A stretch of DNA of 64,000 nt from Microbacterium sp. cf332 (lineage in GTDB: Bacteria; Actinomycetota; Actinomycetes; Actinomycetales; Microbacteriaceae), in NCBI RefSeq assembly GCF_900102175.1, contig NZ_FNKN01000001.1, forward strand, positions 124,001-188,000, given 5' to 3'. Positions 1 to 9,261 of the stretch are shown here, one piece after another; positions within the stretch are counted from its first letter, which is position 1; every line of letters starts with the position of its first letter. The translations under genes were made by a program, and so were the position numbers. The notes beneath the pieces were generated by a model that was not told the origin of the DNA, did no database searches, and saw nothing but the letters and a program-made list of their open reading frames with translations.

Positions 1-2
1 CC

Positions 3-572
3 GAGCGGCCCCGGCCGCAGTACGGCGAGTACGCGACTCCCGAGGAGCAGCGCGCGCGGATCGCAGCCCTCGGCGGTTCCGCGCCGCATCCGGACGTCGC
101 GGATCCCGCCCTCGTCGCGCACCCGGTCGCGCCGTCGCCGACGCACGAGCCGTCGCGTGGCCCGCTTCCCTCGCCGCGCCCCACCACCGCAGCCGCCCGC
201 CCGACGCGCCTCGCCGATCGCGTCATCACGGTCGCGCTCCTGGCGTACGGTCTCGTGACCGTGCTCGGCGCGATCCCGCAGCTCGTCGACTTCGCGGGCT
301 TCGCGCAGACGTGGATGGACATGGCGGGGATCGATGCGAGCCTCGCCGACCCCGCGGGCGGGCGGGCGTGGGGCATCGCCGCCGCCGTCGTCTACGGCCT
401 CGGCTGGCTGCTGACGGCCGTGTTCTCGTGGTGGTCGCTGTCGCTGCGCCGCCTCTCGTGGTGGATCCCGCTCGTGGGCGCGATCGTCACGTTCATCATC
501 GTCAGCATGCTGCTGGCCGCGCCGCTGCTCTCCGACCCCGGCGTGCTCGACGGCCTATCGCGCATGGGCTGA
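3..572 (+). CDS. DUF6264-like membrane protein (5' end cut by window)
   Basis: The reading frame is open from the first bases of the window, so the true start lies outside. At least 189 residues are visible. The first ~75 are rich in Pro, Ala and Arg and look disordered and cytoplasmic; they are followed by three hydrophobic segments (roughly residues 78-100, 120-140, 153-180 of the visible part), the last ending near SMLLAAPLL. This layout, a Pro-rich tail plus three helices, matches from memory the Microbacteriaceae family DUF6264, which has no known function. A start at GTG 255 is possible but would discard an in-frame coding-like stretch. It converges on fba and shares a terminator with it. 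Confidence 0.65.
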   Translation, partial: ERPRPQYGEYATPEEQRARIAALGGSAPHPDVADPALVAHPVAPSPTHEPSRGPLPSPRPTTAAARPTRLADRVITVALLAYGLVTVLGAIPQLVDFAGFAQTWMDMAGIDASLADPAGGRAWGIAAAVVYGLGWLLTAVFSWWSLSLRRLSWWIPLVGAIVTFIIVSMLLAAPLLSDPGVLDGLSRMG

Positions 573-601
573 GCGGGCCCCGGCATTCGCCGCCCCAGCG
601 C

Positions 602-639
602 AGAACGGCGCCCCGCGTCGAATCGCGGGGCGCCGTTCT
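602..639. terminator. Bidirectional hairpin between DUF6264-like gene and fba
   Basis: A perfect 16-bp stem (602-617 with 624-639, arm AGAACGGCGCCCCGCG) and a 6-base loop sit between the two convergent genes. There is no clear T-tract on either side, as is usual in this genome, so termination is inferred from the stem strength and the position. Confidence 0.7.
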
Positions 640-652
640 CGGTAGCTGTGGG

Positions 653-1681
<1,029 letters not shown>

Positions 1682-1845
1682 GAAAGCTCCTCATGTCGGC
1701 GGTGTTACCGAGCCCACTTTATCGAAGGCGGCCGGTACGGTCAGCGGAACGACCGGGGAAACGACGCAGACGCCCGAATCGTAAGAATCGCGAATCCTTC
1801 GTCGCGGCGCGGCTGAAAACGGCCGGCGTTCGTTCGGTGCCCACC

Positions 1846-1851
1846 TATGCT
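1846..1851 (+). promoter_or_regulatory. -10-like TATGCT of a probable leaderless glpX promoter
   Basis: TATGCT ends 7 bases before ATG 1859, with no Shine-Dalgarno sequence between. If used as a -10 box, transcription begins at the start codon. No convincing -35 is visible. Confidence 0.45.
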
Positions 1852-1858
1852 GTGGCCC

Positions 1859-2848
1859 ATGGTGAGTTTGACCGCCGACATGAGTCCGCTGCATCCCGAT
1901 CGAAACCTCGCGCTCGAGCTCGTGCGCGCGACCGAGGCGGCCGCGATCCGCTCGGTGCCGTTCATCGGCCGCGGCAAGAAGGAGCTCGCCGACGGTGCCG
2001 CCGTCGACGCGATGCGCGCGTTCCTCACCACGGTCAACTTCGACGGCGTGATCGTGATCGGCGAGGGCGAGAAGGATGCGGCGCCGATGCTGTTCAACGG
2101 CGAGAAGGTGGGCACGGGCCGTGGGCCGCAGGCCGACATCGCCGTCGACCCGATCGACGGCACGACGTTGACCGCCGAGGGGCGCAACAACGCCCTCTCG
2201 GTCATCGCGGTCGCCGATCGAGGCGCCATGCTCGACGCCTCGTCGGTCTTCTACATGGACAAGCTCGTCACGGGTCCCGCGGGCGTCGGCGTCGTCGACA
2301 TCCGTCTTCCCATCGCCGAGAACATCCGGTTGCTCGCCAAGGCGCTGGGCAAGCCCGTCGATGAACTCGTCGTCTCGGTGCTGAACCGTCCGCGGCACGC
2401 GAAGCTCATCGAGGAGATCCGGGATGCCGGTGCGGGCACGCGCCTCATGAGCGACGGCGACGTCGCCGGCGGGATCAACGCCGCCCGGCACAATGCCCGG
2501 ACGGACATGTGCGTCGGGATCGGCGGCAGCCCGGAGGGCATCGTGACGGCGTGCGCCATCAAGGCGCTCGGCGGTCACATCCAGGGGCGGTTGTGGGCGC
2601 GAGATGACGACGAGAAGCAGCGGGGGATCGACGCCGGGCTGAGCCTCGACGGTCACGTCTACGAGGCCGACGACCTGGTGCGCGGCAAGAACACGATCTT
2701 CGTGGCGACGGGCGTCACGAACGGCGAGCTGGTCGGCGGGGTGCGCCGCGAGGGCGACTTCGTCTACACGGAGAGCGTCGTGCTACGCGGTGCCTCCGGG
2801 ACGCTGCGGCGCATCTCGTCGGAGCATCTGACGTCGAAGTGGCTCTGA
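1859..2848 (+). CDS. glpX: Class II fructose-1,6-bisphosphatase
   Basis: 329 residues. It removes the 1-phosphate of fructose 1,6-bisphosphate in gluconeogenesis; it is a lithium-sensitive, metal-dependent phosphatase of the inositol-phosphatase fold. Visible family motifs are GEGEKDAAPML, the metal-binding DPIDGTTLTA, and GGSPEG near residue 220. I chose ATG 1859 (MVSLTADMSPLHPDRN) over the in-frame ATG 1847 because a TATGCT -10-like box overlaps the latter, placing the transcript start at 1859. The internal ATG 1880 (MSPLHPDRN) is also possible. Neighbouring fbaA works in the same pathway. Confidence 0.96.
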   Translation: MVSLTADMSPLHPDRNLALELVRATEAAAIRSVPFIGRGKKELADGAAVDAMRAFLTTVNFDGVIVIGEGEKDAAPMLFNGEKVGTGRGPQADIAVDPIDGTTLTAEGRNNALSVIAVADRGAMLDASSVFYMDKLVTGPAGVGVVDIRLPIAENIRLLAKALGKPVDELVVSVLNRPRHAKLIEEIRDAGAGTRLMSDGDVAGGINAARHNARTDMCVGIGGSPEGIVTACAIKALGGHIQGRLWARDDDEKQRGIDAGLSLDGHVYEADDLVRGKNTIFVATGVTNGELVGGVRREGDFVYTESVVLRGASGTLRRISSEHLTSKWL

Positions 2849-2971
2849 GCGGGGTTGTAACTATCACGACACGACCGCGTGTCAAGGAGTGACCCTCTCA
2901 GGGAGCCTCTGTCAGAATGGGCCCCGGTATCAACGGCGATGACCACCCATACGTCAGCACCCGGGAGAACC

Positions 2972-3160
2972 ATGTCGATGACTGCGAACAACCCGCCGAC
3001 CGGTCAGGTCGCGGTGACGATCGATCCCGCGCGACGCCCGGACGTGCTGCTGCGACGCCGCCACCCCGAGGGCCATCAGACCAGCGCGTGGTGGATGATC
3101 GGCGCGTTCCTGGCGGTGTCGGTCGCCGTGGTCGGCCTCGTCAACATGTTCCCGGCCTGA
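2972..3160 (+). CDS. Small single-helix membrane protein, unknown function
   Basis: 62 residues starting MSMTANNPPTG, preceded by GGGAG six bases before ATG 2972. A polar, Arg-rich first ~38 residues lead into one hydrophobic helix (MIGAFLAVSVAVVGLVNMF) near the C-terminus, so it is probably a tail-anchored or N-in single-pass protein. The same frame is open further 5' from 2879, but no good ribosome site supports a longer product. I do not recognise a family. It lies alone between glpX and the convergent rmuC. Confidence 0.6.
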   Translation: MSMTANNPPTGQVAVTIDPARRPDVLLRRRHPEGHQTSAWWMIGAFLAVSVAVVGLVNMFPA

Positions 3161-3196
3161 CCCGGCCCACCGTCGTTCGCGCCCGCCGCAGGCGCC

Positions 3197-4444
3197 TCAC
3201 AACCTCTCGCGCAGTTCGCCGACATCAGCACCCAGCAGCTCGGGTGCGGTCGTCATGCGCGTCGCGGTCTCGATGGCGGCGGGTGCGACGGTGGCCTCGA
3301 GCCGTGTCTCGTCGATGCCGGGGAACTTGCGGGCCGTGACCAGCACCCGGCTCTCGAGGGTGCCGACGAACTTGTTGTAGGACTCCACGGTGCGCTCGAT
3401 CGCGCGGCGCAGATCGTTCGCGTGCGAGGCGAGCCCACCGAGACGCTGATAGAGCTCGTTGCCGAGGTCGAACAGCCGCCGGGCCTCATCGGACACGTCT
3501 TGCTGCGTCCAGGTGTAGGCGACCGTCTTGAGCACAGCCCAGAGGTTGACCGGTGATGCCAGCGCGACGCGACGGCTGAAGGCGTAGTCGAGCAGCGCAG
3601 GGTCTTCGTCGAGGGCGGCCGCGAGGAGAGACTCGCTCGGGATGAAGCACACCACGAACTCGGGGCTCGAACTCAGCCCCTGCCAGTAGGCCTTCTTCGC
3701 CAGGGCGTCGACGTGCGCGCGTACCGCTTTGACGTGCGCGGCGAGCAGCGCCTTGCGGCGGCGGGCATCGTCTCCCTGGGCGGTGACGGGGATCGCGCTC
3801 GCCTCGAGATAGGCGTCGAGGGGGACTTTGGCGTCCACCGCGAGCGCCTTATCGCCGGGGAGACGGACGATCAGGTCCGGTCGACCCGCTCCGCTGTCGG
3901 AGGAGATGCTCGACTGGAGCTCGAAGTCGACGTAGCGGGTGAGTCCGGCCGACTCGACGATGCGGCGCAGCTGCGTCTCGCCCCAGACGCCGCGTGCCGC
4001 GCTCGACCGGAGCGCGCCGGCGAGCGACTCCGTCGTCGAACGCAATGCCTCGTCGGTCTCACGCCCGAGGCGAAGCTGCTCGGCCACCGAGCCGAACTGC
4101 TCGCTGCGTTCGCGCTCGAGGAGCTCGACCTTGGCCTGCATCGCCTGCAGCGACTCCTGGACGGGGGCGAGTGCACGAAGCACGGCCTGCTCGCGCCGAT
4201 CGCGTTCGTCGCGCGCCGCCTGATCGAGTCGGGCCTGCGTCCCGAGCTCGCGCTGCACCTCGCGTTGACGGTCGAGCTGATCGCCGTAGGCGTCGCGTTC
4301 GGCCTCGGCCACCGCGGCTCGAGCCTCGAGGCGGGCACGCTCGGTCGCGTTCTCGCGCGATGCGCGCGCCGATCCTGCGAACCAGCCGCCGGCGGCGGCG
4401 ATCGCGGCGATCACGATGAGCATGAAGACGAGTGCGGCGTCCAT
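3197..4444 (-). CDS. rmuC: DNA recombination protein RmuC
   Basis: 415 residues. RmuC proteins are predicted membrane-anchored nuclease-like proteins that limit inversions between repeats. Start ATG 4444 gives an N-terminal helix (MDAALVFMLIVIAAIAAAGGWF), then a long Arg/Glu/Gln-rich coiled coil (~residues 25-130), then the conserved RmuC core with RGVWGETQLRRIVE, GRPDLIVRLPGDKALAVDAKVPLDAY and FIPSESLLAAAL. The frame stays open upstream but translates antisense of the divergent neighbour and is not used. Divergent from the DUF6226-like gene; convergent with the small membrane gene. Confidence 0.93.
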   Translation of the reverse strand: MDAALVFMLIVIAAIAAAGGWFAGSARASRENATERARLEARAAVAEAERDAYGDQLDRQREVQRELGTQARLDQAARDERDRREQAVLRALAPVQESLQAMQAKVELLERERSEQFGSVAEQLRLGRETDEALRSTTESLAGALRSSAARGVWGETQLRRIVESAGLTRYVDFELQSSISSDSGAGRPDLIVRLPGDKALAVDAKVPLDAYLEASAIPVTAQGDDARRRKALLAAHVKAVRAHVDALAKKAYWQGLSSSPEFVVCFIPSESLLAAALDEDPALLDYAFSRRVALASPVNLWAVLKTVAYTWTQQDVSDEARRLFDLGNELYQRLGGLASHANDLRRAIERTVESYNKFVGTLESRVLVTARKFPGIDETRLEATVAPAAIETATRMTTAPELLGADVGELRERL

Positions 4445-4501
4445 GTGTCCAGGATGCCGCCTGGTACCGACATCGCGTGGAGGCGGATGCGGGAGGATGT
4501 C

Positions 4502-5170
4502 GTGGTGGACGGTTATGTGCGGCCTGAGATCGATGCCCCCGTGTTCCGCGACGCCGCGGGGGAGGTCATCGAGTACGGCAGACGGTGGCCCGGCTCGCCG
4601 CCCGAAGAGACGTACTCGGTCGACACGCATCCGGAGCGCTTCGCGCCCCTCCATACGGTGGCCGACGGCATCATCGCTCATCTGCGCACCGCATACGACG
4701 TCGTGGTCGAGGAAGGCGCGGAGGTCGCCGGCGATCTGAACCGGCCGAGCTCGTTCGACGTCGTGCGGGCGGTGCGCATGCGCGCGACCGACCCGCGCTG
4801 CGCGCCCGTCACCATCGTCTTCGACGCGTACCCGGGTCTCTCCGTGCATTCGGGTCTGCTTCACGACGCCCACTATCCGCATTGCGGTTGCGACGCGTGC
4901 GACGAAGAGTGGCAGGCCGTCGCGACAGACCTCGAGGAGCACGTCTTCGCCGTCGTGAGGGGCGGCTTCAGCGAACGGATCGCGCGGGGCGGCGAACTGC
5001 CGGTCGAGATCGCCTTCTCGTACCCGAACGGAGGTTCTTCAGGCCAGTCGCGGCTCGAGGACTTCCTTCCCGGACGCCTCGACGCGGCTCGGGTCGCCCT
5101 CGCGGCTCTGCCGGCCGACGGATGGGCGCCGTGGCCGCGCCGCTCCCACGCGCCGCGCGCCGCGCGCTGA
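4502..5170 (+). CDS. DUF6226-like protein
   Basis: About 222 residues, beginning with DGYVRPEIDAPVFRDAAGEV. From memory this pattern belongs to the actinobacterial DUF6226 family; the function is unknown. A pair of cysteine-histidine rich turns, HYPHCGCDACDEEW (about residues 122-136), could bind metal. No membrane segment or signal peptide is seen. The start is uncertain: GTG 4502 or 4505 follow GGGAGG (4491-4496) at good spacing, while ATG 4487 and ATG 4454 are in frame upstream. Convergent with the exonuclease gene, with a shared hairpin between. Confidence 0.65.
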   Translation: MVDGYVRPEIDAPVFRDAAGEVIEYGRRWPGSPPEETYSVDTHPERFAPLHTVADGIIAHLRTAYDVVVEEGAEVAGDLNRPSSFDVVRAVRMRATDPRCAPVTIVFDAYPGLSVHSGLLHDAHYPHCGCDACDEEWQAVATDLEEHVFAVVRGGFSERIARGGELPVEIAFSYPNGGSSGQSRLEDFLPGRLDAARVALAALPADGWAPWPRRSHAPRAAR

Positions 5171-5171
5171 C

Positions 5172-5220
5172 CCGACGCGAATTGTCGTCTCAGCATCGGC
5201 TTGAGCGCCATTCGCGTCGG
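5172..5220. terminator. Bidirectional hairpin between convergent genes
   Basis: Perfect 11-bp stem, CCGACGCGAAT (5172-5182) with ATTCGCGTCGG (5210-5220), separated by 27 bases. It fills the gap between the DUF6226-like gene and the exonuclease gene. The long loop makes it a weaker candidate than others in this window. Confidence 0.5.
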
Positions 5221-5243
5221 CTCGTCGGCCGGGCGGAGGCCGG

Positions 5244-5840
5244 TCAGGCCGGGCTGAGGAGCGAAGCGCCGATCGGGGCGTGCTCCGGCACGCGCACGCC
5301 CAGCAGCATCGCGAGTTCGACGATGTCCTGAGCTCCGGCCCGGCGCGCCGCGTCGACCGCGATGTGGGCGCAGGCGAGCGCATCCGCCAGTGCGTCGTGA
5401 TGCGCGAAGTCGAGGAAGCCGACGGCCGCGGCCACGAGCGGCAACCGGTAGGAGTCGAGCTGGTAGGTCTTGCGAGCGAGCTGCACGCTGCACACGGAGC
5501 GGAAGGCGGGCAGCTCAGCCGCTGTGGCTTCGCACGCCCGGCGGAGGACGGCCATATCGAAGCCCGCATTGTGCGCCACGAGCACGTCGTCGCCGATGAA
5601 CTCGAGCAGGCGGGGGAGCTGGGCGACCCAGCCCGGGGCGTTCGCCACGGCGTCCGCCGTGATGCCGTGGATCGACACGTTGATGTCGAAGAACCGGTCG
5701 TGGCCGGACGGCGGTCGGATCAGCCAGCCGTCCGACGCCACGACTTCGCCGTCGCGCACCCGCACGAGCCCGACCGAACAGGCGGATGCGCTGGAGGAGT
5801 TCGCCGTCTCGAAGTCGATCGCGGTGAAGTCCAAGGGCAC
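5244..5840 (-). CDS. DnaQ-fold 3'-5' exonuclease (RNase T / Pol III epsilon type)
   Basis: 198 residues, a lone DEDDh exonuclease domain. The acidic residues of motif ExoI are in DFTAIDFETAN, ExoII is in LVAHNAGFDMAVLRR, and ExoIII-epsilon with its catalytic His is in FAHHDALADALA. Such proteins trim 3' ends of DNA or RNA in proofreading, repair or RNA turnover; the substrate cannot be told from sequence. No BRCT or helicase part is attached. Start ATG 5840. Divergent from ychF. Confidence 0.88.
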   Translation of the reverse strand: MPLDFTAIDFETANSSSASACSVGLVRVRDGEVVASDGWLIRPPSGHDRFFDINVSIHGITADAVANAPGWVAQLPRLLEFIGDDVLVAHNAGFDMAVLRRACEATAAELPAFRSVCSVQLARKTYQLDSYRLPLVAAAVGFLDFAHHDALADALACAHIAVDAARRAGAQDIVELAMLLGVRVPEHAPIGASLLSPA

Positions 5841-5933
5841 GCCTCCAGCGTCACCCCGAGGAGCGCGCCTCCGGCGGAGGCGCGCCGCCGTCGTGCGCGA
5901 TCGCCCCGGCGGGGGCCGCTGCGGCGAGCCACG

Positions 5934-5939
5934 TAGACT
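5934..5939 (+). promoter_or_regulatory. -10-like TAGACT of a probable leaderless ychF promoter
   Basis: TAGACT lies 8 bases before GTG 5948 and only 2 before GTG 5942. It therefore supports GTG 5948 as the start codon at the 5' end of the mRNA. Confidence 0.4.
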
Positions 5940-5947
5940 GGGTGCCC

Positions 5948-7027
5948 GTGGCTCTCACCATCGGAATCGTAGGACTGCCCAACGTCGGCAAGTCGACCCT
6001 CTTCAACGCCCTGACCAAGAACCAGGTTCTCGCAGCGAACTATCCGTTCGCGACGATCGAGCCGAACGTGGGCGTGGTGAACCTCCCCGATCCGCGCCTG
6101 CAGGTGCTGGCGGACATCTTCCACTCGGAGCGGATCCTTCCCGCGGCGGTGTCGTTCGTCGACATCGCCGGCATCGTGCGCGGCGCGTCGGAGGGCGAGG
6201 GACTCGGCAACCAGTTCCTCGCGAACATCCGCGAGGCCGACGCGATCGCGCAGGTCGTCCGCGGCTTCGCCGACGATGACGTCGTGCACGTCGAGGGCGC
6301 GGTGAACCCGCAGAACGACATGGAGACGATCAACGCCGAGCTGCAGCTCGCCGACCTCCAGACTCTCGAGAAGGCGATCACGCGCTACGAGAAGGAGGTT
6401 CGCGGCAAGAAGCTCGATCCCTCCGTGCTCGAGTCCGCCCAGGCCGCTCAGGATGCCCTGCAGCGCGGCGAGCTGCTGTCGGGAGCCGGCTCCAAGATCG
6501 ACCTCGCGCCCATCAAGGAGCTCGGCCTGCTGACGGCAAAGCCATTCATCTTCGTCTTCAACGTGGACGAGGCGGTTCTGACCGACGATGCCCGCAAGGC
6601 GGAGCTCGCAGCGCTCGTCGCACCCGCGCAGGCGGTGTTCCTCGACGCGAAGATCGAGTCGGAGCTGATCGATCTCGACCCCGAGGAGGCGGCGGAACTG
6701 CTCGCGTCGACGGGTCAGGACGAGTCGGGCCTCGACCAGCTCGCCCGCATCGGTTTCGACACGCTCGGCCTGCAGACCTACCTCACCGCGGGGCCGAAGG
6801 AGGCGCGCGCCTGGACGATCGGCAAGGGCTGGAAGGCGCCCCAGGCCGCCGGTGTCATCCACACCGACTTCGAGAAGGGCTTCATCAAGGCGGAGGTCAT
6901 CTCCTTCGAGGATCTCGTCGCGACGGGCTCCGTCGCCGAGGCCCGGTCGAAGGGCAAGGCGCGCCTCGAGGGCAAGGACTACGTCATGCAGGACGGCGAC
7001 GTGGTGGAGTTCCGCTTCAACGTCTGA
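5948..7027 (+). CDS. ychF: Redox-regulated ATPase YchF
   Basis: 359 residues, standard length. YchF is an OBG-family P-loop ATPase that binds ribosomes and takes part in stress responses. Motifs: G1 GLPNVGKST, G3 DIAGIVRGASEGEGLG, the ATP-preferring NVDE in place of NKxD, and a C-terminal TGS domain (GPKEARAWTIGKGWKAPQAA through VMQDGDVVEFRFNV). I chose GTG 5948 because the product then begins ALTIGIVGLPN as in relatives; GTG 5942 would add two residues. Codon use is like its neighbours. Confidence 0.96.
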   Translation: MALTIGIVGLPNVGKSTLFNALTKNQVLAANYPFATIEPNVGVVNLPDPRLQVLADIFHSERILPAAVSFVDIAGIVRGASEGEGLGNQFLANIREADAIAQVVRGFADDDVVHVEGAVNPQNDMETINAELQLADLQTLEKAITRYEKEVRGKKLDPSVLESAQAAQDALQRGELLSGAGSKIDLAPIKELGLLTAKPFIFVFNVDEAVLTDDARKAELAALVAPAQAVFLDAKIESELIDLDPEEAAELLASTGQDESGLDQLARIGFDTLGLQTYLTAGPKEARAWTIGKGWKAPQAAGVIHTDFEKGFIKAEVISFEDLVATGSVAEARSKGKARLEGKDYVMQDGDVVEFRFNV

Positions 7028-7070
7028 TGCCGGCTGCGCCTCGGCCGCCCACAGCTGTCAGGATCGACGC

Positions 7071-7514
7071 GTGTCGCTTCGGCGTTGGGGGAAGCCGCGG
7101 CTCGAGAGGGAGCCCCAGCCCGAGGAACTCGCGGACGACGTTCTGCGCGCATACGACCGACGGGTCGGAGAGCTCGTGCTCGACGGAGCCGTCGTCGGCC
7201 ATGTCGCGAGCGTCGTCGGCGAGATGTGGTTCCCGTCGCGGCAGCCAAGGTTGTGGTTCACGGTGGTGTGCCCCGACGGCGTGCGCGAGCTTCCGTTCGA
7301 GGACTACGGGCCCGGCCGGTACACGGTTCGGGAGCTCGAGGCCGGGTACCTCGACCATCACCTGCGGAGCACGGTTCGCGAACGTCGGTTGTGGGGGTCT
7401 CAATGGTTCTCGGCGACGCCGGGCGCGCGCCAGATATTCGAGGTCCGCTGGCTCTCTGACGACGCCGCTGCCCATCGCTGGCGCGAACTCGGGCTGCGCG
7501 ACGAGGACTTCTGA
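7071..7514 (+). CDS. Hypothetical protein
   Basis: 147 residues from GTG 7071. Soluble, rich in Arg, Trp and acidic residues, with no signal peptide or membrane segment. The C-terminal half contains conserved-looking aromatic clusters (EMWFPSRQPRLWFTV, ERRLWGSQWFSATPG). I do not recognise a family. The start is supported only by frame and by a weak CAGGAT six bases upstream that may be a -10 box; no ribosome site is seen. It lies 43 bases after ychF on the same strand. Confidence 0.55.
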   Translation: MSLRRWGKPRLEREPQPEELADDVLRAYDRRVGELVLDGAVVGHVASVVGEMWFPSRQPRLWFTVVCPDGVRELPFEDYGPGRYTVRELEAGYLDHHLRSTVRERRLWGSQWFSATPGARQIFEVRWLSDDAAAHRWRELGLRDEDF

Positions 7515-7534
7515 GCCGCTCCTCGCAGGCGCGC

Positions 7535-7540
7535 TAGCCT
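7535..7540 (+). promoter_or_regulatory. -10-like TAGCCT before the next gene, leaderless type
   Basis: TAGCCT ends 7 bases before GTG 7548, with no ribosome binding site in between. Confidence 0.4.
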
Positions 7541-7547
7541 GACCCAT

Positions 7548-8534
7548 GTGAACAGACCGGGCGTCGACGATGCGGCGATCCTCCTCTCCCTGCTTCGCGC
7601 TGGGCGGCGTCCCACCTCGCTTCGCAGCGTGCTGTCGAACTGGGACATGCTGCAGGCGGACGTCCCGACGCGAGAGCGTGTGGAAGCCGCGGCATCCTTC
7701 CTCGTGAGCGACGGGCTGGCCGATGTCGACGACTCCTGGGGGATGCGGCTGACGGACCGAGGCCGAGACCTGCTCTCGTCGGTGACCGGCGTCCGCGGGA
7801 TGCGCTCGATGCCCGGCGCGGTCGGCACCCTGCTCGCCGATCATGCGCCGAATGTGACATCGCTGACGCTCCCGCCACACCTCTTCGACGCCGGCCTCGA
7901 GCGATATCGGGTGGGCACCCGGCGGCGAGCCGACTCCGCGGACGCGGCGTGGCTGCGTGAGAGGAAGAGCCGCATCCCGCGTAACGGTTCGCGACGCGCC
8001 GGGCGGCGCGCGCGCCTGGCCGGAAAGCGCCGTGCGCGCCTCGACCCCGTGCTCGACCTGGGCACCCCGGCGCTGGGCTGGTCGGCGCTGGTCATGGTTC
8101 TCGGAGCGGTGGGCGTCTCGAGACACGGCCGCTTGCTATCGGGCGAAACCGTCGCGCTCGTCGTGACGATCGTCGGCGCGGTGGCAGCCCTCGTCGCGCT
8201 CGTGATCGCCGTCCGCGTCATCGCTCGGCCACTCGTGTCATCTTTCCCTGCCGTGCCGGTCTATGCCGCACTCGCCGCCGCCGTGGTCTCCCCGGTGGTG
8301 CTGAGCGTTCGAGAGCCACGCGTCGCCACGACCGACATGCCCGGGCCTCTGCTCGCGTGCGCGCTCGTCCTCGCGTTCTCGGCCGTGGCTCTCGTCGCCC
8401 GGCGACGGCGGCTTCGGACGTCGGACGCGACAGACACCGCAGCGACCGCACAGGCGGTCGCTGCCGTCGAGGAGGCCGCGGAGGAGCCGAGGACGGCACC
8501 GGCCGCGGATGTCTCGGGCGCTCCGCGGTCCTGA
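7548..8534 (+). CDS. Hypothetical protein with winged-helix-like N-terminus and four membrane helices
   Basis: 328 residues. Residues 1-75 (AAILLSLLRAGRRPTSLRSV, FLVSDGLADVDDSWGMRLTDRGRDLL) look like a winged helix ending in the usual 'LTDRGRDLL' turn. A basic linker (~residues 125-165) with SRRAGRRARLAGKRRARL follows, then about four hydrophobic helices (~170-290) and a Thr/Ala/Glu-rich tail. This suggests a membrane-tethered regulator, but no family is recognised and DNA binding is inference. GTG 7548 is chosen for the TAGCCT box 7 bases upstream. Confidence 0.55.
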   Translation: MNRPGVDDAAILLSLLRAGRRPTSLRSVLSNWDMLQADVPTRERVEAAASFLVSDGLADVDDSWGMRLTDRGRDLLSSVTGVRGMRSMPGAVGTLLADHAPNVTSLTLPPHLFDAGLERYRVGTRRRADSADAAWLRERKSRIPRNGSRRAGRRARLAGKRRARLDPVLDLGTPALGWSALVMVLGAVGVSRHGRLLSGETVALVVTIVGAVAALVALVIAVRVIARPLVSSFPAVPVYAALAAAVVSPVVLSVREPRVATTDMPGPLLACALVLAFSAVALVARRRRLRTSDATDTAATAQAVAAVEEAAEEPRTAPAADVSGAPRS

Positions 8535-8638
8535 CGCCGTCGTCCCGTTACCAGCCTGCGAGCGATCCATCAACCGGTGGGCGTCGCGGCGGCGTGATGC
8601 CTAGCGTTGAGGGCATCTCGACTCGAGGAGGCACCACC

Positions 8639-9178
8639 ATGGCCACGAACACCACCACCACGCGCAACAAGCGCCGCGCATCCGGCGCCGGCCTGACGAA
8701 CGAGCAGAACGCCGAGAGCGGCTTCCGGGCATCGCAGAAGCTCAGCGAGAACACCCAGAAGGTGCTCGTCGACCTCATCGAGCTGTCCCTCCAGGGCAAG
8801 CAGGCCCACTGGAACGTTGTCGGACGCAACTTCCGCGACACCCACCTGCAGCTCGACGAGATCATCGAGGCCGCGCGCGAATTCGCCGACACGGTCGCCG
8901 AGCGCATGCGCGCCCTGCACGCGCTGCCCGATGGACGCAGCGACACCGTCGCCGAGACGACGACGCTGCCGGAGTTCCCGCAGGGCGAGATCGACACCGC
9001 CGAGGTCATCGATCTCATCACCGAGCGTCTCGAGGCCACCATCGGCACCTGCCGCGACGTGCACGACGAGGTCGACGACGAGGACCCGACGACCGCCGAC
9101 ATCCTGCACTCGATCCTCGAGCGCCTCGAGCAGCTCGCTTGGATGGTCAGCGCCGAGAACCGCAAGCCGCAGGCCTGA
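8639..9178 (+). CDS. dps: Dps family DNA-binding / iron storage protein
   Basis: 179 residues. Dps forms dodecamers that oxidise and store iron with hydrogen peroxide and protect DNA. After a flexible Thr/Lys/Arg-rich tail (residues 1-35, suited to DNA binding) comes the four-helix bundle. Ferroxidase residues are in QGKQAHWNVVGRNFRDTHLQLDEI (His and Asp/Glu) and the following EIIEAAREFADTVAERM. ATG 8639 follows GGAGG at 8627-8631. A TAGCGT -10-like box lies about 40 bases upstream, so this mRNA has a normal leader. Confidence 0.93.
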   Translation: MATNTTTTRNKRRASGAGLTNEQNAESGFRASQKLSENTQKVLVDLIELSLQGKQAHWNVVGRNFRDTHLQLDEIIEAAREFADTVAERMRALHALPDGRSDTVAETTTLPEFPQGEIDTAEVIDLITERLEATIGTCRDVHDEVDDEDPTTADILHSILERLEQLAWMVSAENRKPQA

Positions 9179-9204
9179 CCCCTCGGGTCAGTCCCGCTGC
9201 CGCC

Positions 9205-9241
9205 GACCCCGTCCCGTCGCTCCGTGCGACCGGGCGGGGTC
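9205..9241. terminator. Imperfect hairpin between dps and adh
   Basis: GACCCCGTCCCGTCGC (9205-9220) pairs with GCGACCGGGCGGGGTC (9226-9241) with one mismatch, one G-T pair and a 5-base loop. Located between the convergent dps and alcohol dehydrogenase genes. Confidence 0.6.
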
Positions 9242-9261
9242 TTCGCGTGGGCCGGCGGAGC

